Below are positions 1 through 12,727 of a DNA stretch of 64,000 bases, piece after piece (within the stretch, counting starts at the first letter, position 1; the number at the start of each line of letters is the position of its first letter). Location: contig JAOCPU010000025.1 of the NCBI GenBank assembly GCA_035772785.1, positions 372,001 to 436,000 of the forward strand, given 5' to 3'. Origin of the DNA: Phlebiopsis flavidoalba (lineage: Eukaryota > Basidiomycota > Agaricomycetes > Polyporales > Phanerochaetaceae). Position numbers and translations under genes: made by a program. Under the pieces are notes generated by a model that did not search any database, was not told where the DNA came from, and was given only the letters and a program-made list of their open reading frames with translations.

Positions 1-2049
1 TCCACCACCTCGAACCCCGCCGCGAGCCGAGAACATTAGCGACTGTGAGCCACAGAGTGTCCAATGCAAAATAGCGACCAGCACAAATCCTGCGTCCATA
101 TCCGAATGCCTCGGTGGGCTCGGGGACATTGGGGGGCTCGAGCGTGCCGTCCTCAGTGAGGAAGCGCGTCTAGGGTCGAATATTTCTGGTAGAGGATGAT
201 AGCGTGCTGGGTCGCGTTAGTAGAACGGCCCTAGGGAGAGTTAATTAATCAACCACAAAGAAATACGCATGCTACACGCACCATGTATTACCGATGATGG
301 TAGATCCTTTGGGGATAAAGTAACCTTCGTACACGTCATCTGTTGATGCCTTGTGGGGAACAGCTATGATAAATTCTTCGTGAATTGTGAATCGATTATG
401 TGCACCACTCGAGACAAACCTAGCGGTACAGCCGGATGCCACCTGTTCAAGAGTTTTGAGAAAGCCAGACAAGTCACATGAATTGATATAACGCACCTCA
501 ACACCTCCTTCGCCAGCGCACTGATATATGGCATCGAATCCCGGTCGCCCAGTTTTCTGGTAGGCGATCAGGTCCTACCACGCGGTCAATCTCCCAGCGC
601 GCGCGCTGCCACTTGGGTTTCAGGGTACTAGCAGCATGGCGAGAATGAACGTAGTGATCGTCAGTACGGTCTACAAAACATCATCGTCAAGAATTTGTCA
701 GAGAGGAGACGGCTCCGGAGACGTACGGTTGTCCGTGCCAGCTAAAAAGCGGCATCAATATTGACATTCGCACATCGGCCAAAAGATAACGGCATACCTT
801 GGTAAGCCATAGCAGTAACATTGATGACCATATCCTCATACTCTTCCTTGTTGGCGCTCTTCTCGAGGCCGTCGAGGAGGGTGGTAGCAATGCACGGGCT
901 TAGCATTACCGGAATCCTGGCGGACACGACAAATCAACAAATTGCCTCCCCTGCCGACGTGAAAGTGTATGGTACGCACATAGGCCTTCTTCGCAACTTC
1001 GAACGGAAGCAAGTGCAGTGCGTCCACTGAGCGTTTCCACTCTGCCGCTTGGCGCTTGAATCCTGCACCACGGGAACCAGGTGGGTATGTGCTTCACTGC
1101 ATGATGAAGTCAGACAATGACTCAACGGTATGCTGCTAAATCATAGAATACTTACAGATAGGGATGGAGTCAACCAGGTACGATCCAGCGTTTACGATAT
1201 CCGACAGGCACTCAATGCCTTTTTCTCCGCGGCCTCGAGGATAGGGTCATGGTTGCGTGAAGGTTCAATGGCATATACGATGCCCAACGTTGCTGCTCCA
1301 GCCATGCTGTGTTTACGTGAGCAAAGTGTATTCACCAAAAGGTATGCAGCCACTTACTATCGGATGTGCTTGCCGTAGTCTTGCGGTGTTTCCCAAAAGC
1401 GACTCGAGCAGAATATGCACACCGGATGTGATACGAGGGTGATAGTTGGGGATTGCGTCTGGGCGGAAATATTGATGGAAGTGTCGCGGTGGACGCGCCA
1501 ACGGTCACCGTACTCCATCAGTAACGGGTGGCGATATTACGATCCCAGCCAGTGCTTCACACCCAGTTTGAGCATGAGGGGATAACGTTGAGCTAATCGA
1601 GTGAGTACTCACAGCTCGTACACCATCACCGTTCTCTCCCTGAAAATCCGGAATGAGGGTATCATCTATGCAGCAACGACGAAGAGAACGCACCTGTCAG
1701 AGTAGATATTTGACCGCTTCTCAAACAAGTCTCTGGCTATCTTCGCAGAGTTGATTGACGAAGACATGGTGCCAAAAAGAGCTTGAAGTGTACGATATCC
1801 GAACCTATGCAAATCCATTACTTAATGTCATCGGAACGAAATTCTAGATCAAACCGCCACGTACCATACATTGAGCTATATCTTTGGAATGTCACCCAAT
1901 CATGACTTCTCGGGAAATTCAGCAAGTTTCCTACGACCGGAAGCCAGGTGGTCCGGGTGGGGAACTTGAAGACCTTGCGGCGTTTCAGCGATAACAAACA
2001 GTGGCGAGTACTACGAAGGCAAGAAGCCCCGCGCAAAGATGGGATCCAT
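1..2049 (-). CDS. Cytochrome P450 monooxygenase, copy A (3' end outside window)
   Basis: Heme-thiolate monooxygenase, expected in the ER membrane and using NADPH-P450 reductase. Read on the minus strand from ATG at 2049, it opens with a hydrophobic anchor (MDPIFARGFL, then an AFVVLATV-like stretch after a frame break), followed by a proline-type hinge and the LPVVGNLLNFP motif. The heme-binding loop FGYGRRICAGRYFAL lies at about 65-106 with the cysteine codon near 83-85. The I-helix region (NKEEYEDMVINVTAMAYQG) lies at 770-860. The reading frame is broken several times and introns interrupt it. Copy B follows upstream in the same orientation with the same motif order, so this is a tandem duplication. 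Fungal P450s of this look resemble the OrdA-like (O-methylsterigmatocystin oxidoreductase) group, but family and substrate cannot be assigned from motifs. The last C-terminal residues fall before position 1. Confidence 0.85.
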
Positions 2050-3104
2050 TGCTTCGAGCGAGAGAAAGAAGGGGAGGTCCACTGAAGCCTATCACGGGGG
2101 GCTTCTGAAGATCGATCTGACCAGAAAAAAGGTTCACGCAAGTCAATCATCTACCTGTGCTGCCATTAAGTAGTGCTCGCGCCACCAGGGACGCCCGGTT
2201 GTGGGATTGGAATATGTGTCATATCCGACGCCTGCGGTCTTCCATATTGCTCGTGGTTGTCCCTTGATTCTGTAGGCGAGAGAATGTATGGTCGGGACAC
2301 GGAAGCATCGGTTTATGATCGCGAATAGCATCACCGAATGTTCCAAAAGCGGTCCCGTAGACTCCACATTGGACAGTAGTCCTTTGAAGAGGGACAGCAT
2401 TGATTGGTGAGATGGCGGACAACGGTGAGTCCCTCGCCGCCCGACCCTAATTCCGGCCTAGAATATGCTATCGCACCGGTGCTGGTCGGGGACAAACCGC
2501 TTAGTTTTGATACGTTGATACCACAGTTCCTCAGGATTGGCTTCGCGGGAGGTTAGGCTACAACGAGTACTGTTATTTTTGCGAGAACGAAGCAAACGAA
2601 ATGCGGCGGGACGTACACTTGATGTGTGGATCCTCAGAGGCAGCGATAGCTGCTGCATCACCAGTCAGGGTAACACTCTGATTGATACATGAGTCCAGCC
2701 GCCGCCTAAATCCACTTGGGCGAGGGGCTGATAAAGTCATATGTTCACCTCGCGAGTATTAGAGACTGTCAATGATACGGGATACAATGAGGTGGAATGT
2801 ATCCAACTCAACAACAAAACAAGCGCAAGCGAACCAGGTGTTCTCGGGAAATGGAGACAGTGCGCTCGAGAGAGACAAGCCCCTGATGTCTCAACACTCT
2901 GGAGTTGCGCAGCTGAAAAAAAATCCTGCTACATTAGCCGAGCTTCATTCAATTGGCACCAAAGCGGTGTGAAATTTGCACTGTCGACGCAAATCTGGCA
3001 GAGGCCTCCGTGGGGAACTTCATGACATGGCTGATATGGCGCATTACGCGGGGCACATTGCGAATTGTCGTCAGTCAGAAATACGGTACAAACGTCAAGA
3101 CCTA
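2050..3104. other. Intergenic, between tandem P450s
   Basis: About 1 kb between the start of copy A and the stop of copy B. It should hold the copy A promoter. No protein motif was recognised on either strand, and the open frames here look like chance. Confidence 0.4.
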
Positions 3105-5288
3105 CTACGAATCTGACAGGGCGGATCGTATTAACTTTACAGCATCTGTAGATCTTGGCTTGAAGTTTGCTTTCAGCTCCTTCGGAGCACTTTAGCAAAC
3201 CGTCAGCGACATTCTCTCTACACATAATCTCACTTACCTGAACAAACGCCCGTGGTGTACTCCTCTCGTGCCTTGACAATGATGCCCGTCTCATCACGAG
3301 GTCCTCCCCTCGATAGTAGTATACCGCCAGTACACTTGCAATCGTTAACCAGAATAGCGTCCAGTGCAAAATGTCGGCCCGGACAAATTCTGCGGCCATA
3401 GCCGAAAGTTTCGGTCGGGTCCGGTACGTCAGGGTTGAGAGATCCACTTGAACCGAGGAACCGCACTAGGGTCGAATGTCTCCGGATGAGCGTACCGAGT
3501 TGAGTCGCGAAGAATTGCCCTGGACGGTTTCTGAATGATCGATAGGGAGGGAGTGCGTAGGCACATAGAGAGACGAACCCAGGTGTTACCAATGACAATG
3601 GATCCCTTGGGAATAAAAAAATCCGTCGTACTCATCATCAGCAGTCGTCTTGTGCGGTACGGCTACCACACCGATCAATGGAATGGACAGTCCATTAAAT
3701 CTCATGTCGACGAACCTAAAGGTACAGCTGGGTGCCACCTGACTCAGAATCCTTAGCAAGCCATCGGGCTAAAGTTCAGCGCAGTGACGCACCTCAAAAC
3801 CTCCTTCGATAGTGCGGTAACATAGGGCAGGAGACTCCTGATCACTTAGTTGGGGTAATCTCCCCTGACCTATGACATAGTCAATTTCCGCCCGCGCTGC
3901 GGCCTGTGCCCCTCAGGATAGAGCAACATGGCGAGAAAGAATGTTGATAAGGCGGTGACCGTCTGCCATCACGCTGTTATGACATATGGTAGGGGAAGTT
4001 CGGCACACTTACGGTGTCCGTAGCCAGCTGGAAACTAGGTCGATATTTAAGCGCGACAAGAAACTGATCAGCTCACCTTGATATGCCAATGCTGTAACAT
4101 TGATTATCATTTCCTCGTATTCCTGTTTATTTCGGCTCTTGCTCAGGCCTTCAAGGAGAGTGGACGCAACGCAAGGTTTCGCATTTCCTGAGTCCTGATG
4201 TCCATAGTCAGTGAAGTTGCTTGATTTGTGTGAGCATGCGGTACATACGTAAGCGTTCTTGATGACCTCATACGGGCGCATATGCAAGGCATCGACCGAA
4301 CGCTTCCAATGGGCTGCCTGTCGCTTAAAACCTGCGCCAGGAAACCATTCGGGCAGGTGCTTCACTGCGCATTCAGGGTCAGACATAATCCAAACCCACG
4401 GACAAATCGGACACTCACGGACGGGGATCGAGTCCACAAGGTACGACCCCGCATTCACGATCTCCGACAGGCACTGCACCCCTCTCTCGGCCACCTCCAA
4501 GATCGGGTCATTTTCCGGTTGGGTCTCGATCGCATACACGATACTCAGCGTCGCGGAGCCAGCCATACTGCCGCGGATCAGTCGAACGCCTAGGGCGACT
4601 AGGAAGGACGCGCTCACTAGCGAATGTGTTTCACAAGCTCTCCGGGGTTGCGGTGTCGAGCAACGAACCGAGTAGTTTGTGTACTTCAGCAGTGATGCGA
4701 GGGTGATAACTTGGCATCGCATCCAGACGGAAATGCTGGTGGAAATGGCGTCTGTGGGTGCGCCAGCGCCTCCATCACCATATTCCATCAAAGCGATGTT
4801 ACGGCCCCAGCAGGCCCGTTCTGTGACGAATATTAGCGAACAACGTGGAGCACAGGGTAGCCACGTACAATTCGTAGATCATGACGGTCTTCTCTCTGTG
4901 AACGAGCGGTAAATTCGCAGCTTTGGTACACATGGGTGCAAATACCTATCTGAGTATATACTCGATCTCTTTTCGAAGAGCTCCTTCGCGACGCGCGGCC
5001 GAATTAACAACAAAGACATGATGCCAAAAAAGCTTGAAGTGAACAATATCCGAACCTACAATGAAAGTGTCTCAGTAACAGAACAAGAAATATATTTCAT
5101 AAATAAGACACACCATATAGCGAACTCCACGATTGGAACGTGAGCCCAGTCAATGACTTTTTGGGAAGAATTTTGAACAGGTTGCCTACGACCGGCAACC
5201 CAGGCGGCCCCGGCGGGAACCTAGTCGTACGCCTCCCGGCAATGTAGAGGGTGAGAAATATCGCGAGAAGGGGAAGTAGAGTATACAT
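3105..5288 (-). CDS. Cytochrome P450 monooxygenase, copy B
   Basis: Complete P450 span on the minus strand. The start ATG at 5288 opens a membrane anchor (MYTLLPLLAIFLTLYIAG), then basic residues and the hinge FPPGPPGLPVVGNLF. The first intron follows SSLYG with a GTGTGT donor. The middle (4009-4791) holds the F/G region and the I-helix stretch NKQEYEEMIINVTALAYQG. A DGFFIPKGSIVIGNTW-type segment and ETFDPS lie near 3460-3630. The heme loop FGYGRRICPGRHFAL is at about 3365-3406. After a last intron with GTAAGT donor, the C-terminus ends in KPRSTDAVKLIRSALSDS and TAG at 3105-3107. The order and spacing match a roughly 500-residue fungal microsomal P450. Frame breaks occur between recognisable blocks. 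Substrate is unknown. The nearest resemblance is the OrdA-like group of basidiomycete P450s. Confidence 0.88.
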
Positions 5289-6075
5289 GGGTCCATTGTC
5301 TCGAGTGGGAGTCAGGGTCGATGGAAGACTCAGGGGGCGAATGCAGGGTAGCGGCCTGTTTATGAGGGATTCGAGAAATCCGATAAGACTCGTCATACTG
5401 GCGAGAGTTTCCACGCCAGCATACAAAACCAAGCGTCGGAATACACAAGTACCGCTCGCCGGGTCCGCACACAGTCGGAATCTCGGACATGTCTGTGTGC
5501 CTATGATGCCATATCAGACGGGCGAGGCACTAGCGGAGAGTCTGGTTCTTCGGTGACCGCCTGGACAAAGCGGATATCCACTAGTGGGGCGGCCGATTAG
5601 GTTTGCAGCCCGGAGAGCTCTACGAGGCTTCTGAGAGCGGCCCGTTACTCCAATAGGTTCGACGATCGGTTAATTGTGTCTCGTGGGTACGATAATAGAC
5701 GGGGCGCGTGAATGAGGTACGTGAAACCTTTTCGGACATCAACTCCAAGACAAACGGGGAACGGGCAACCATGCGTACCCCGAGAGCAGACCATGTCAAG
5801 GCTATGACAGTCGTGAAGTGCGCCCTGAGCGTTTTGCTATCGATGTCGAGTTTGGTCCCATTCGAAGAGTGCAGTTGGTCATATGCTTCGCTGCCCATGT
5901 CGGCATGGTTAGCGGTGTTCCAGTCTAGAACGCAGAACGCAAAAACCGTTAGCCCGCCGACGAAAACGAGGAGGGAGGATCGTGCCTAACCTGGCACACT
6001 AAGCTCGTTTGTACTACGACGAACGCGCGTAGAAATGCTAGCGCTGTTTAAGTGGCGTATTAGTGAACAGTGACT
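5289..6075. other. Intergenic, P450-B promoter side
   Basis: Upstream region of P450 copy B, reaching the 3' end of the F-box gene. Minus-strand frames run upstream of the P450 start (5289-5432 and 5620-5898), but no motif supports a further gene. Confidence 0.35.
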
Positions 6076-7397
6076 TCATGGAACGAGTCGATCCGTAGAA
6101 CTTCCGCAGCGTTGAATAAATCCATCCAAGACCAGCTCAACTGGCCAGAACTATAACATGCAAAAAGTAACACCAAATTTTATATTAGGACGAGAGAGCA
6201 AATTGAGCACTTACACGCGTCTCGTCCATCCTCGGCACTTCACATGGAGCAAGAATTAAGATCGAAGTCATTCTGCCACTCCAACATGCTTTTTCGTGGT
6301 ACTCTTTCAGCAACTCCCTAACCATAGCTTCATATTTTACCAGAGGAACCGGTGGCTTTTCGCTATAAGGCACGTAGCCGAAGACTAATCGCTGCAGTCG
6401 TGTGACAGATGCGAGAGCTGGGCGCATCTGCTTGATGTGATGAGGTAGCTTGTGGAATGCCCTTCCGAGGGGGGAGGGCTACGCCGATGCATTGGCAGGT
6501 GGGTGGTACGCGCTTCAGATCTCAACTACTCCTATGTGTGGATCCGGTACCCAGTTTCCCACGGAGATAGACACCGAACGTAAGGAAGTGCACCGCCGTA
6601 AGTTCAGCCACTCGAAATCTGTACATGTATGAGTCATCTATCCGGACATTGTGATTCAACGTACAGCTTACCGTGAGGATTCTCGTTATAAGTGTACAAG
6701 AAATGCAAATTCACAAGAGTTGAAGACAACTTGTCAATGAGACGGCCGATGTTGCCAAATACTTCAATTTGTGTGGCGATGGCGAAACCCAACACGAGCG
6801 TAGTACAGCCTGAGCAGATTCTGCTCAAAATATGGTGTGAGAGAGGCAGACCCGGTCAGGTGCAGCCTTCGTAGCGCGAGTCCCCCCTCTAAACCAAGCC
6901 TCCAGACTCTTCGTTGACGGTCGAGGTAGCGATTGAGCGTGATAGCGGAGCTCTTGAAGATTTGGAAATAGATTGAGGGACGAAGGTGATCGTCAGGTTT
7001 GCATCGTCGGTTTGCACATCTAGGGCAAGAACGCTGGGAGACAGAGATGGTGGTGACGCCAGAGGCCCTCCGAGAAGGGTCAAACCACTCAGAGTGAGGT
7101 CCTCCAGGCGAGGTAAGTTGGAAAGAAGCAGCACAACCTCGGCAATAGGGATGCACCTCCCGCCCAAAAGAGCGAAGTGAGTAATATGCTTGCCAATGTG
7201 AGGTGTGTCGGTTATCCAGGTAGTAAACCGACCTAGTAATGACGCTGGAGAGTCATAGCCAATAGTTTTACGCTGGAAAAGCCGACGTATAGACGGAGCG
7301 CGCCATGCATGACATACTAGAGAGCATGCACCCAATGTTTCGCGCGGTCGACTTGCTCAATGAGTGCGTCTATCATTTCTTGTGGAAAAGCGTTCAT
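6076..7397 (-). CDS. F-box protein (LRR-type, agaricomycete family)
   Basis: Probable substrate adaptor of an SCF ubiquitin ligase. From ATG at 7397 the N-terminus reads MNAFPQEMIDALIEQVD, the first half of an F-box. One apparent base loss later the frame continues GACSLVCHAWRAPS-RRLF, the second half with its characteristic SLVC-AW signature. The middle shows leucine-rich text (LLSNLPRLEDLTLSGLTLL) typical of fungal F-box/LRR proteins. The C-terminal block 6185-6427 has LQRLVFGYVPYSEKP. An intron with GTAAGT donor and TTATAG acceptor (about 6150-6212) leads to a last exon ending at TGA 6076-6078. Targets are unknown. Its 5' end faces the CID-protein gene across about 315 bp. Confidence 0.72.
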
Positions 7398-7713
7398 CTT
7401 GCGCGCGGATATCCACAGCAGTTCTAGAGAATCGGTTAGAGGTATTTTTATGCACAGCTGAGAGTAGGAATGTCTCACCAGTCAAGATATTTCGAGTTTG
7501 CTGAGCATCGACAATATAAGTCGACGAAGCCGGGCGGCGGTAGAGACCGCGACGCGGGTGTCCCTTTTGGGACAGGGGTCTAAACGCACAGACCAAAGAG
7601 GTAAAACAGCACCAAACACGGTCCCCTCCCTCCCTCACGTCCACCCTCTCCTCTCCACTATCCCATTCGTAGCCCTGTTTGTACTCTTTTTTATTGGAAG
7701 ATACCCATGATAA
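7398..7713. promoter_or_regulatory. Divergent promoter, F-box / CID gene
   Basis: About 316 bp between the oppositely oriented starts at 7397 (minus) and 7714 (plus). The right half (7615-7700) is pyrimidine-rich on the plus strand (CCCTCCCTCCC, CTCTCCTCTCC), as is common just upstream of basidiomycete start codons. No clear TATA box was seen. Confidence 0.5.
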
Positions 7714-10611
7714 ATGGCCTCCCCTGAGGTGAGCTTGCCTATCTAAAGACCTAGCCCAGTCGGCACTGACTTCAGTGGCACCAGACGTTTGAGAGCACGC
7801 TGAAAGAGGTCGTCCGGGGCAAAGCGTCTGTCGGCTTCGAAGGTCAAGGAATTAACGGATATTGCTTTGAAGACGATCAAGGTGAGCTGTGTAGTCGCTG
7901 TATATACCTTTTCCCCCTGTTGCTAACATACGTCGGCCGCCTTCCAGGATGACACGAAAACTAGTGTCCATTCTCTACCGACGCACAAATCCCTGTCGCC
8001 TGCACACAAAATCAACAGCTTGTATGCGCGTTCGATGCCTTAATATTGTCTCGGGCAGCGCGAAGTCAGGTCAACAAGCACAACTTGTCTGGGGACTTGA
8101 ACACGGAACCAGGCAACTGTGCCACATTCTTGTTGAAAGTTGAGGGCGTCCTCGACGGTCTATTCCAGGATATGATCAAGTGGCCAAACATCCGGATGCC
8201 AAGGTTAGCTCTATGCTCTTCATTCGACTAACAGAGTCCTTGTACCAGGCTCCGTTACGTATCAATGTGGTAGTTGTGATACTACGCGCTATCTGCGTGG
8301 ATACACAGACTACGAAATCGTCGCGTATCCCGAAACCGTGCAACGTCCACGGCCATGAATGCTACTACCGGTAGACGTGCACACTTGACTTCTGGCTACG
8401 AACTAGCGCGTCTTATCACATGACTGCTATGCTTTGCTTGACGAGCGTCGATCATTCGTCACTGATTCTGACCATGATGACCTTTACCATTTTGGCAGGA
8501 AAAAGACCAAGAAAATCCTGGATATATGGGTCAAAGGCCACACGTTCCCGTCCGATGTACTGACACGATTGGAAAAACTGGTGAAAGAGGCTCTGGACAA
8601 AGACAAAGGTGCTTATCATATTCATCTGTATTCGCTAAGTATATTTCTACCTATACAATTCCACTTGCATCCTGTGCCCAAAATCCGAAAAGTGAGATAT
8701 ATGAACTGAAATGTGATCTTGTCTGTGTCAGAAGCCCGAGAAAGAATGGAATCATCTGCACATCCGCCGCGACCGCGGACCCACGCACGCAGACAACAGC
8801 GCTGGTCGTTGTCACCGCCGGACAAGCGGCGGCCCCCTTGTCGCGCCCTCAACAAACGCCGCCCGTCCTCGCCACCGTCCACAGAAGCGATACAATCGAA
8901 CTTCCTGCTAGCAGTTGCTCAACAAGGCCGCTAATGTTGTCGCTTCATTTCGGGGAACTGGTGAGTGCATGTGGCTTTCGTGTACCTGACTACGTACACG
9001 AGTAGTTGACTTATGCCTCTAGCAGCCAAACAGTACCAACCAACGCCGCCAATGTATGCAATCGCCACCAGCGGCGGCTCCCCAGCTGGACCCGAGACAG
9101 TTGGCCCTATTTCAGGCATTTATCGCAGGTGGCTGGCGGTGCAGGGAATTCATAAGAGCGCCCCCACATCCAGTTTCCAGTACGCTTTCGTTAGTGCCAT
9201 CTGCGGCTCCTAAGCGAATGCAGTTCCTGTAGCACCTCCGTTTGGAGGGCCCTCTCAAAAGTAGCCTCTTCCCTTATCGAGATGAAAGTAACGTTTTCGC
9301 TGCGCCTAGAGATACGCAATATGACAGCCACAACGGGGCCCTACTGGCCTGGTAAGAATATTTACGACCATCGTCGTGACCCACGGGGCGACTCTCAGAG
9401 GGCCCCCGCGAAACGACACAACATGCACACTCGCGACCCCGAGACGGTTGGTGAATACAGAAGCCGAGCCGTACAGAGGCGATTTCAGGGGTGGTCGCCA
9501 GAGGCGGATTCAGAGGTCGTGGCCGCGATGGGTCGATGGATGGGACTATCGCGACCATCACCTAAACAGGAGCAGGGAGAACACGATCGGAATCCGCCTC
9601 AGAGGTAGGAACCCAAACACGCCCCGATCACACGCAGCAGTGCCTCCTACCACCAGAACATGGACGCAGGCCGTCAGTCATCTCCCACCGCGCGAACCCC
9701 CACGACCGTCCCGCCCACCCGCCCCCTCTTCCACCCCTCGCGTAGCCCGACGCGCTCCACTACCGTGCCGATCTTACTCAGCACTGACGCACACCGATAT
9801 ACTCTGCTTTGGTCTTAGCACAGACTTTCGTGGCGCGACCGTCAGGCATATCAGGCCATCCTCAGCCTTAGGGGTCATGTTACGCACTGCTGCACCCAGC
9901 ACAAGTCCCGGAAACCATCCCCCTTTGTTGTTCCCATCCGAACCGGCACCTATAAGCGTCTACTGCAAAGATCAAAACGGAGGGGCGGAGATTTCACGAT
10001 AGGAACTCCTTCTTGCGATGTGTCCACACATTTGGGGTTGGGTGGGGTCCTGTACCTATGACCATCGGCGATCGCCGCTCCCATTTGAGGACGACAGCGA
10101 CGGCGCGCCCACTGGAACCGGGCCCGCTGGCGACTCGACGTATTTCGATTTGGCACGCTTCGATTACACGTCCCCGTGTGCCTCCTGGGAGTCGCTTGGA
10201 AAGGCGTGGAAACGTTTCGGCACGGGTACATGCCCTCGCAGGATGAGGCTCATGAGCATTCTCGTTCTTCGTCATGATGTCCTCGTGGCATGAGCACCGC
10301 TACCTGTCTTCCCGGCCCATACGGAACATGCAGCAGAACCAGCATATGGTCTGGCGCGAATGCCGCCGCCGCCATACCGGGGTGGCAGCAGCAGCACGCA
10401 AAACTGGGGGGCGGGGGGATTCCTAGGCGGAAGGCAGAGGGCGGCGGTAGGAGTGGGCGCCCGGGCGAGGCTACGGAGACTATGTCAGGGACAATCATAC
10501 GGATACGGCGGACGAGGAGGCTGGGGATCGCGGCCGAGGGAGGGGGTTCGACCAGGATACAGACGCGCTCAGTCCCTAGCGGGTGGAGACGACGGTCCAT
10601 CATATGTGTAG
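7714..10611 (+). CDS. CID-domain RNA-processing protein (Nrd1/Seb1/SCAF-like)
   Basis: The N-terminal CID binds the phosphorylated C-terminal domain of RNA polymerase II and couples transcription to RNA 3'-end processing or termination in the nucleus. The ATG at 7714 gives MASPE, followed at once by an intron. The next exon reads FESTLKEVVRGK, then LSASKVKELTDIALKTIK, a second intron, and DDTKLVSILYRTHKSLSPAH, NCATFLLKVEGVLDGLFQDM and KTKKILDIWVKGHTFPSDVL (8500-8560). These are the helices of a CID. The rest is low complexity: Arg/Gly/Ser-rich text near 9400-9620, Pro/Ser-rich text to 9950, a FDYTSP-WESLGKAW block near 10160-10210, and a Gly/Arg/Tyr-rich tail (YGGRGGWGSRP) ending at TAG 10611. 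An RRM, expected for Nrd1 proper, was not seen. Several frame breaks. Confidence 0.75.
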
Positions 10612-10639
10612 TCCGCAGTGATGAACAGATGTAGCAAGT

Positions 10640-12260
10640 ACAAGGCATTATAATGCCAACACCAGATGCTCTGACCGGCGACGTTCATTGTTATTGTGGA
10701 GGCGGAGGAGGAAAGCGGCGGGCGGATGCTTAAAAGCAAGGCGACCGAAAATGGGTGTTTGTCAAGGCAGACGCGTCGTAATAACGCACGACTATTATAC
10801 CGGACCTAATCCCTTGCATGTTTCCATCTTATTTGGTCATTTCATACTGTTTCCTCTCAGCACGCCCCAACTCCAGCTAGTTCATAGTCGTACCCATGTC
10901 TTGAAGTGGGCTTCCTGTCCGTATACAATACGAGCTCTTGATGTATTACGACTGACACTTGTTTGGTTCACCGTGAACGGGTTTGGCCAGTAGATGAGGT
11001 AGCACGTTGTCGCGGTGGCAGTCCCAAGAAGGCTACCGACGATAACGTCCTCTTTGTGATGTCGCTAAGGAGAAGATACAGCATCAATTCACGGGTGGTG
11101 ACTCGGACGATGAGACCTGATTCTCACATAGTCCTCAGGAAGGGGGATACCGCGACCCAGTTGTGGCATACCCGTACCAGGGTAGCAGAGCAATGCAGAG
11201 TCGACCAAGTCGCGTGCTAGAGAAGCTGCGAGCAGGGGCTGCTTGGCTAAAGCACCATGATCGAGTCAGCCCCGCAAGGAAGAGGGAGAGAAAGGCCATC
11301 CCAGCGAAAACCGTGGAAGAGTGGACCCGAGGGAAATGAACGTCTTCCCTCCAGCATATCCTTCACTTTACTAAATACGTGTGTTAGGCTTTTGTTCCGC
11401 GGGTCCAGAGCGGCTACTTACCCCGTGCATGCTTGGAGCTCGTCACTCCATTTACAACGCGTTAGGAAGTCAGGTCGAAGTCTGCCTTTGACAGGGTCAA
11501 ACTGCGCTCCGTACACACATTCCAAAATGACTCCTTACCCACTCGATTTTTCAAAAACTCTGTGATGACTCATTGAAGGCACTATAGCCTCGGTGTAAGA
11601 TTGCTCTCGACTATGAGGCAAGCATTCTTACCTGCTTGACCAGAAGGCTCAAGAGTCCATGTGAATCTCCCATCGCGGAGACCCTCAAAGTGCCGACCGT
11701 TATGACCACAGCACATGGCACCAGCAATGCCACATGAGATTCATGTTGCCACCAATCCTGTAAAAGTGGGTTGGCACACGGATGGCGGTGTCTATGGCAC
11801 AGAAAGTGAGTCCTTACGTATTCTTATGGTGCTTTGTGGCTTCATGACTGGGTCATGTGGGTCAAACTCCCGTTTCAAAATGGGGCTATGTCCTTTATGA
11901 ACGCAAGCTATAACCCATGCCATACATGCTACAGGCCCTGTGCAACACATTTACGATAAGGCGCAATAGAGATTTGGGACGGATTGAGGTTAGTTCTCAC
12001 CAAGGGCGCATCTCACCAATCCCCCAACAGGTTGATCGATTCCACCACCGGCGTACGATCGGTCGAGCCAGTGAAACGGCGTCAGCTCCAACAGATTTTG
12101 GAGAGCTTTTCTGCGTACATTGTGAATAAACGTGGCCATACCAGATGCTTGAACCACGGCTTATCGGGTTGGGTGGTGAGAAGAACCAGGCGTCGCCGTC
12201 AAACCTGCGAATTGCTGCCGCGTGCGGCAACCGAAAGCGCCTCGTCGTAACAAGGTTCAG
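10640..12260 (+). other. Unassigned region, possible unknown gene on plus strand
   Basis: Lies between the CID gene stop and the DUF6535 gene end. The first 350 bp look like 3' flank. From about 11060 the plus strand carries protein-like text split over frames: EKIQHQFTGGDSDDET, RVLEKLRAGAAWLKHHDR and IPAKTVEEWTRG, then VKVGWHTDGGVYGTE before a GTGAGT donor at 11809, and KRRQLQQILESFSAYI near 12070-12120. The minus strand also has short coding-like stretches (RLRPDFLTRCKWSDELQACT followed by GTAAGT). I do not recognise a family and cannot fix start, stop or even strand with confidence. Confidence 0.3.
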
Positions 12261-12512
12261 AGCGCACAGCCAGAGGTGGCCAAGAAAATGCACAGAAAAC
12301 CATAATGACATTTGAAGTCTCGCGGTTTAATAGATGTACATGTTGTTATCTCATTACTTGCGATCGTTTCTATCCTCATCACCATGAGAGCCGTTCTCAT
12401 CCTAGGGTACTTCTGAATTCGTGCAGCCAGCAACTCGGGCAGGCTGAGTGGCCCAGCTCTTGGAGGTGTTCTTGTGGGGAGAATCGCGCACTGGGGGGGG
12501 CGGACAGGACGC

Positions 12513-12583
12513 CTATTGCTGTATAATCGTCGCATGGATTGCGGAGTGCACGGTTGTCAATTGCCGTTGCACCTGGCCCGTGT

Positions 12584-12631
<48 letters not shown>

Positions 12632-12672
12632 GGGGGGGGGGGGGTGGGGGGGGGGGGGGGGGGGGGGGGGGG

Positions 12673-12727
<55 letters not shown>

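Noticed and set aside
5600..6000. A third P450 fragment upstream of copy B
   Set aside because: No heme loop, I-helix or hinge motif could be found on either strand.
8700..10600. An RRM in the CID protein, which would make it a true Nrd1
   Set aside because: No RNP1 or RNP2-like text was seen; only Arg/Gly/Ser/Pro-rich segments. Frame breaks could hide one, so the name is left open.
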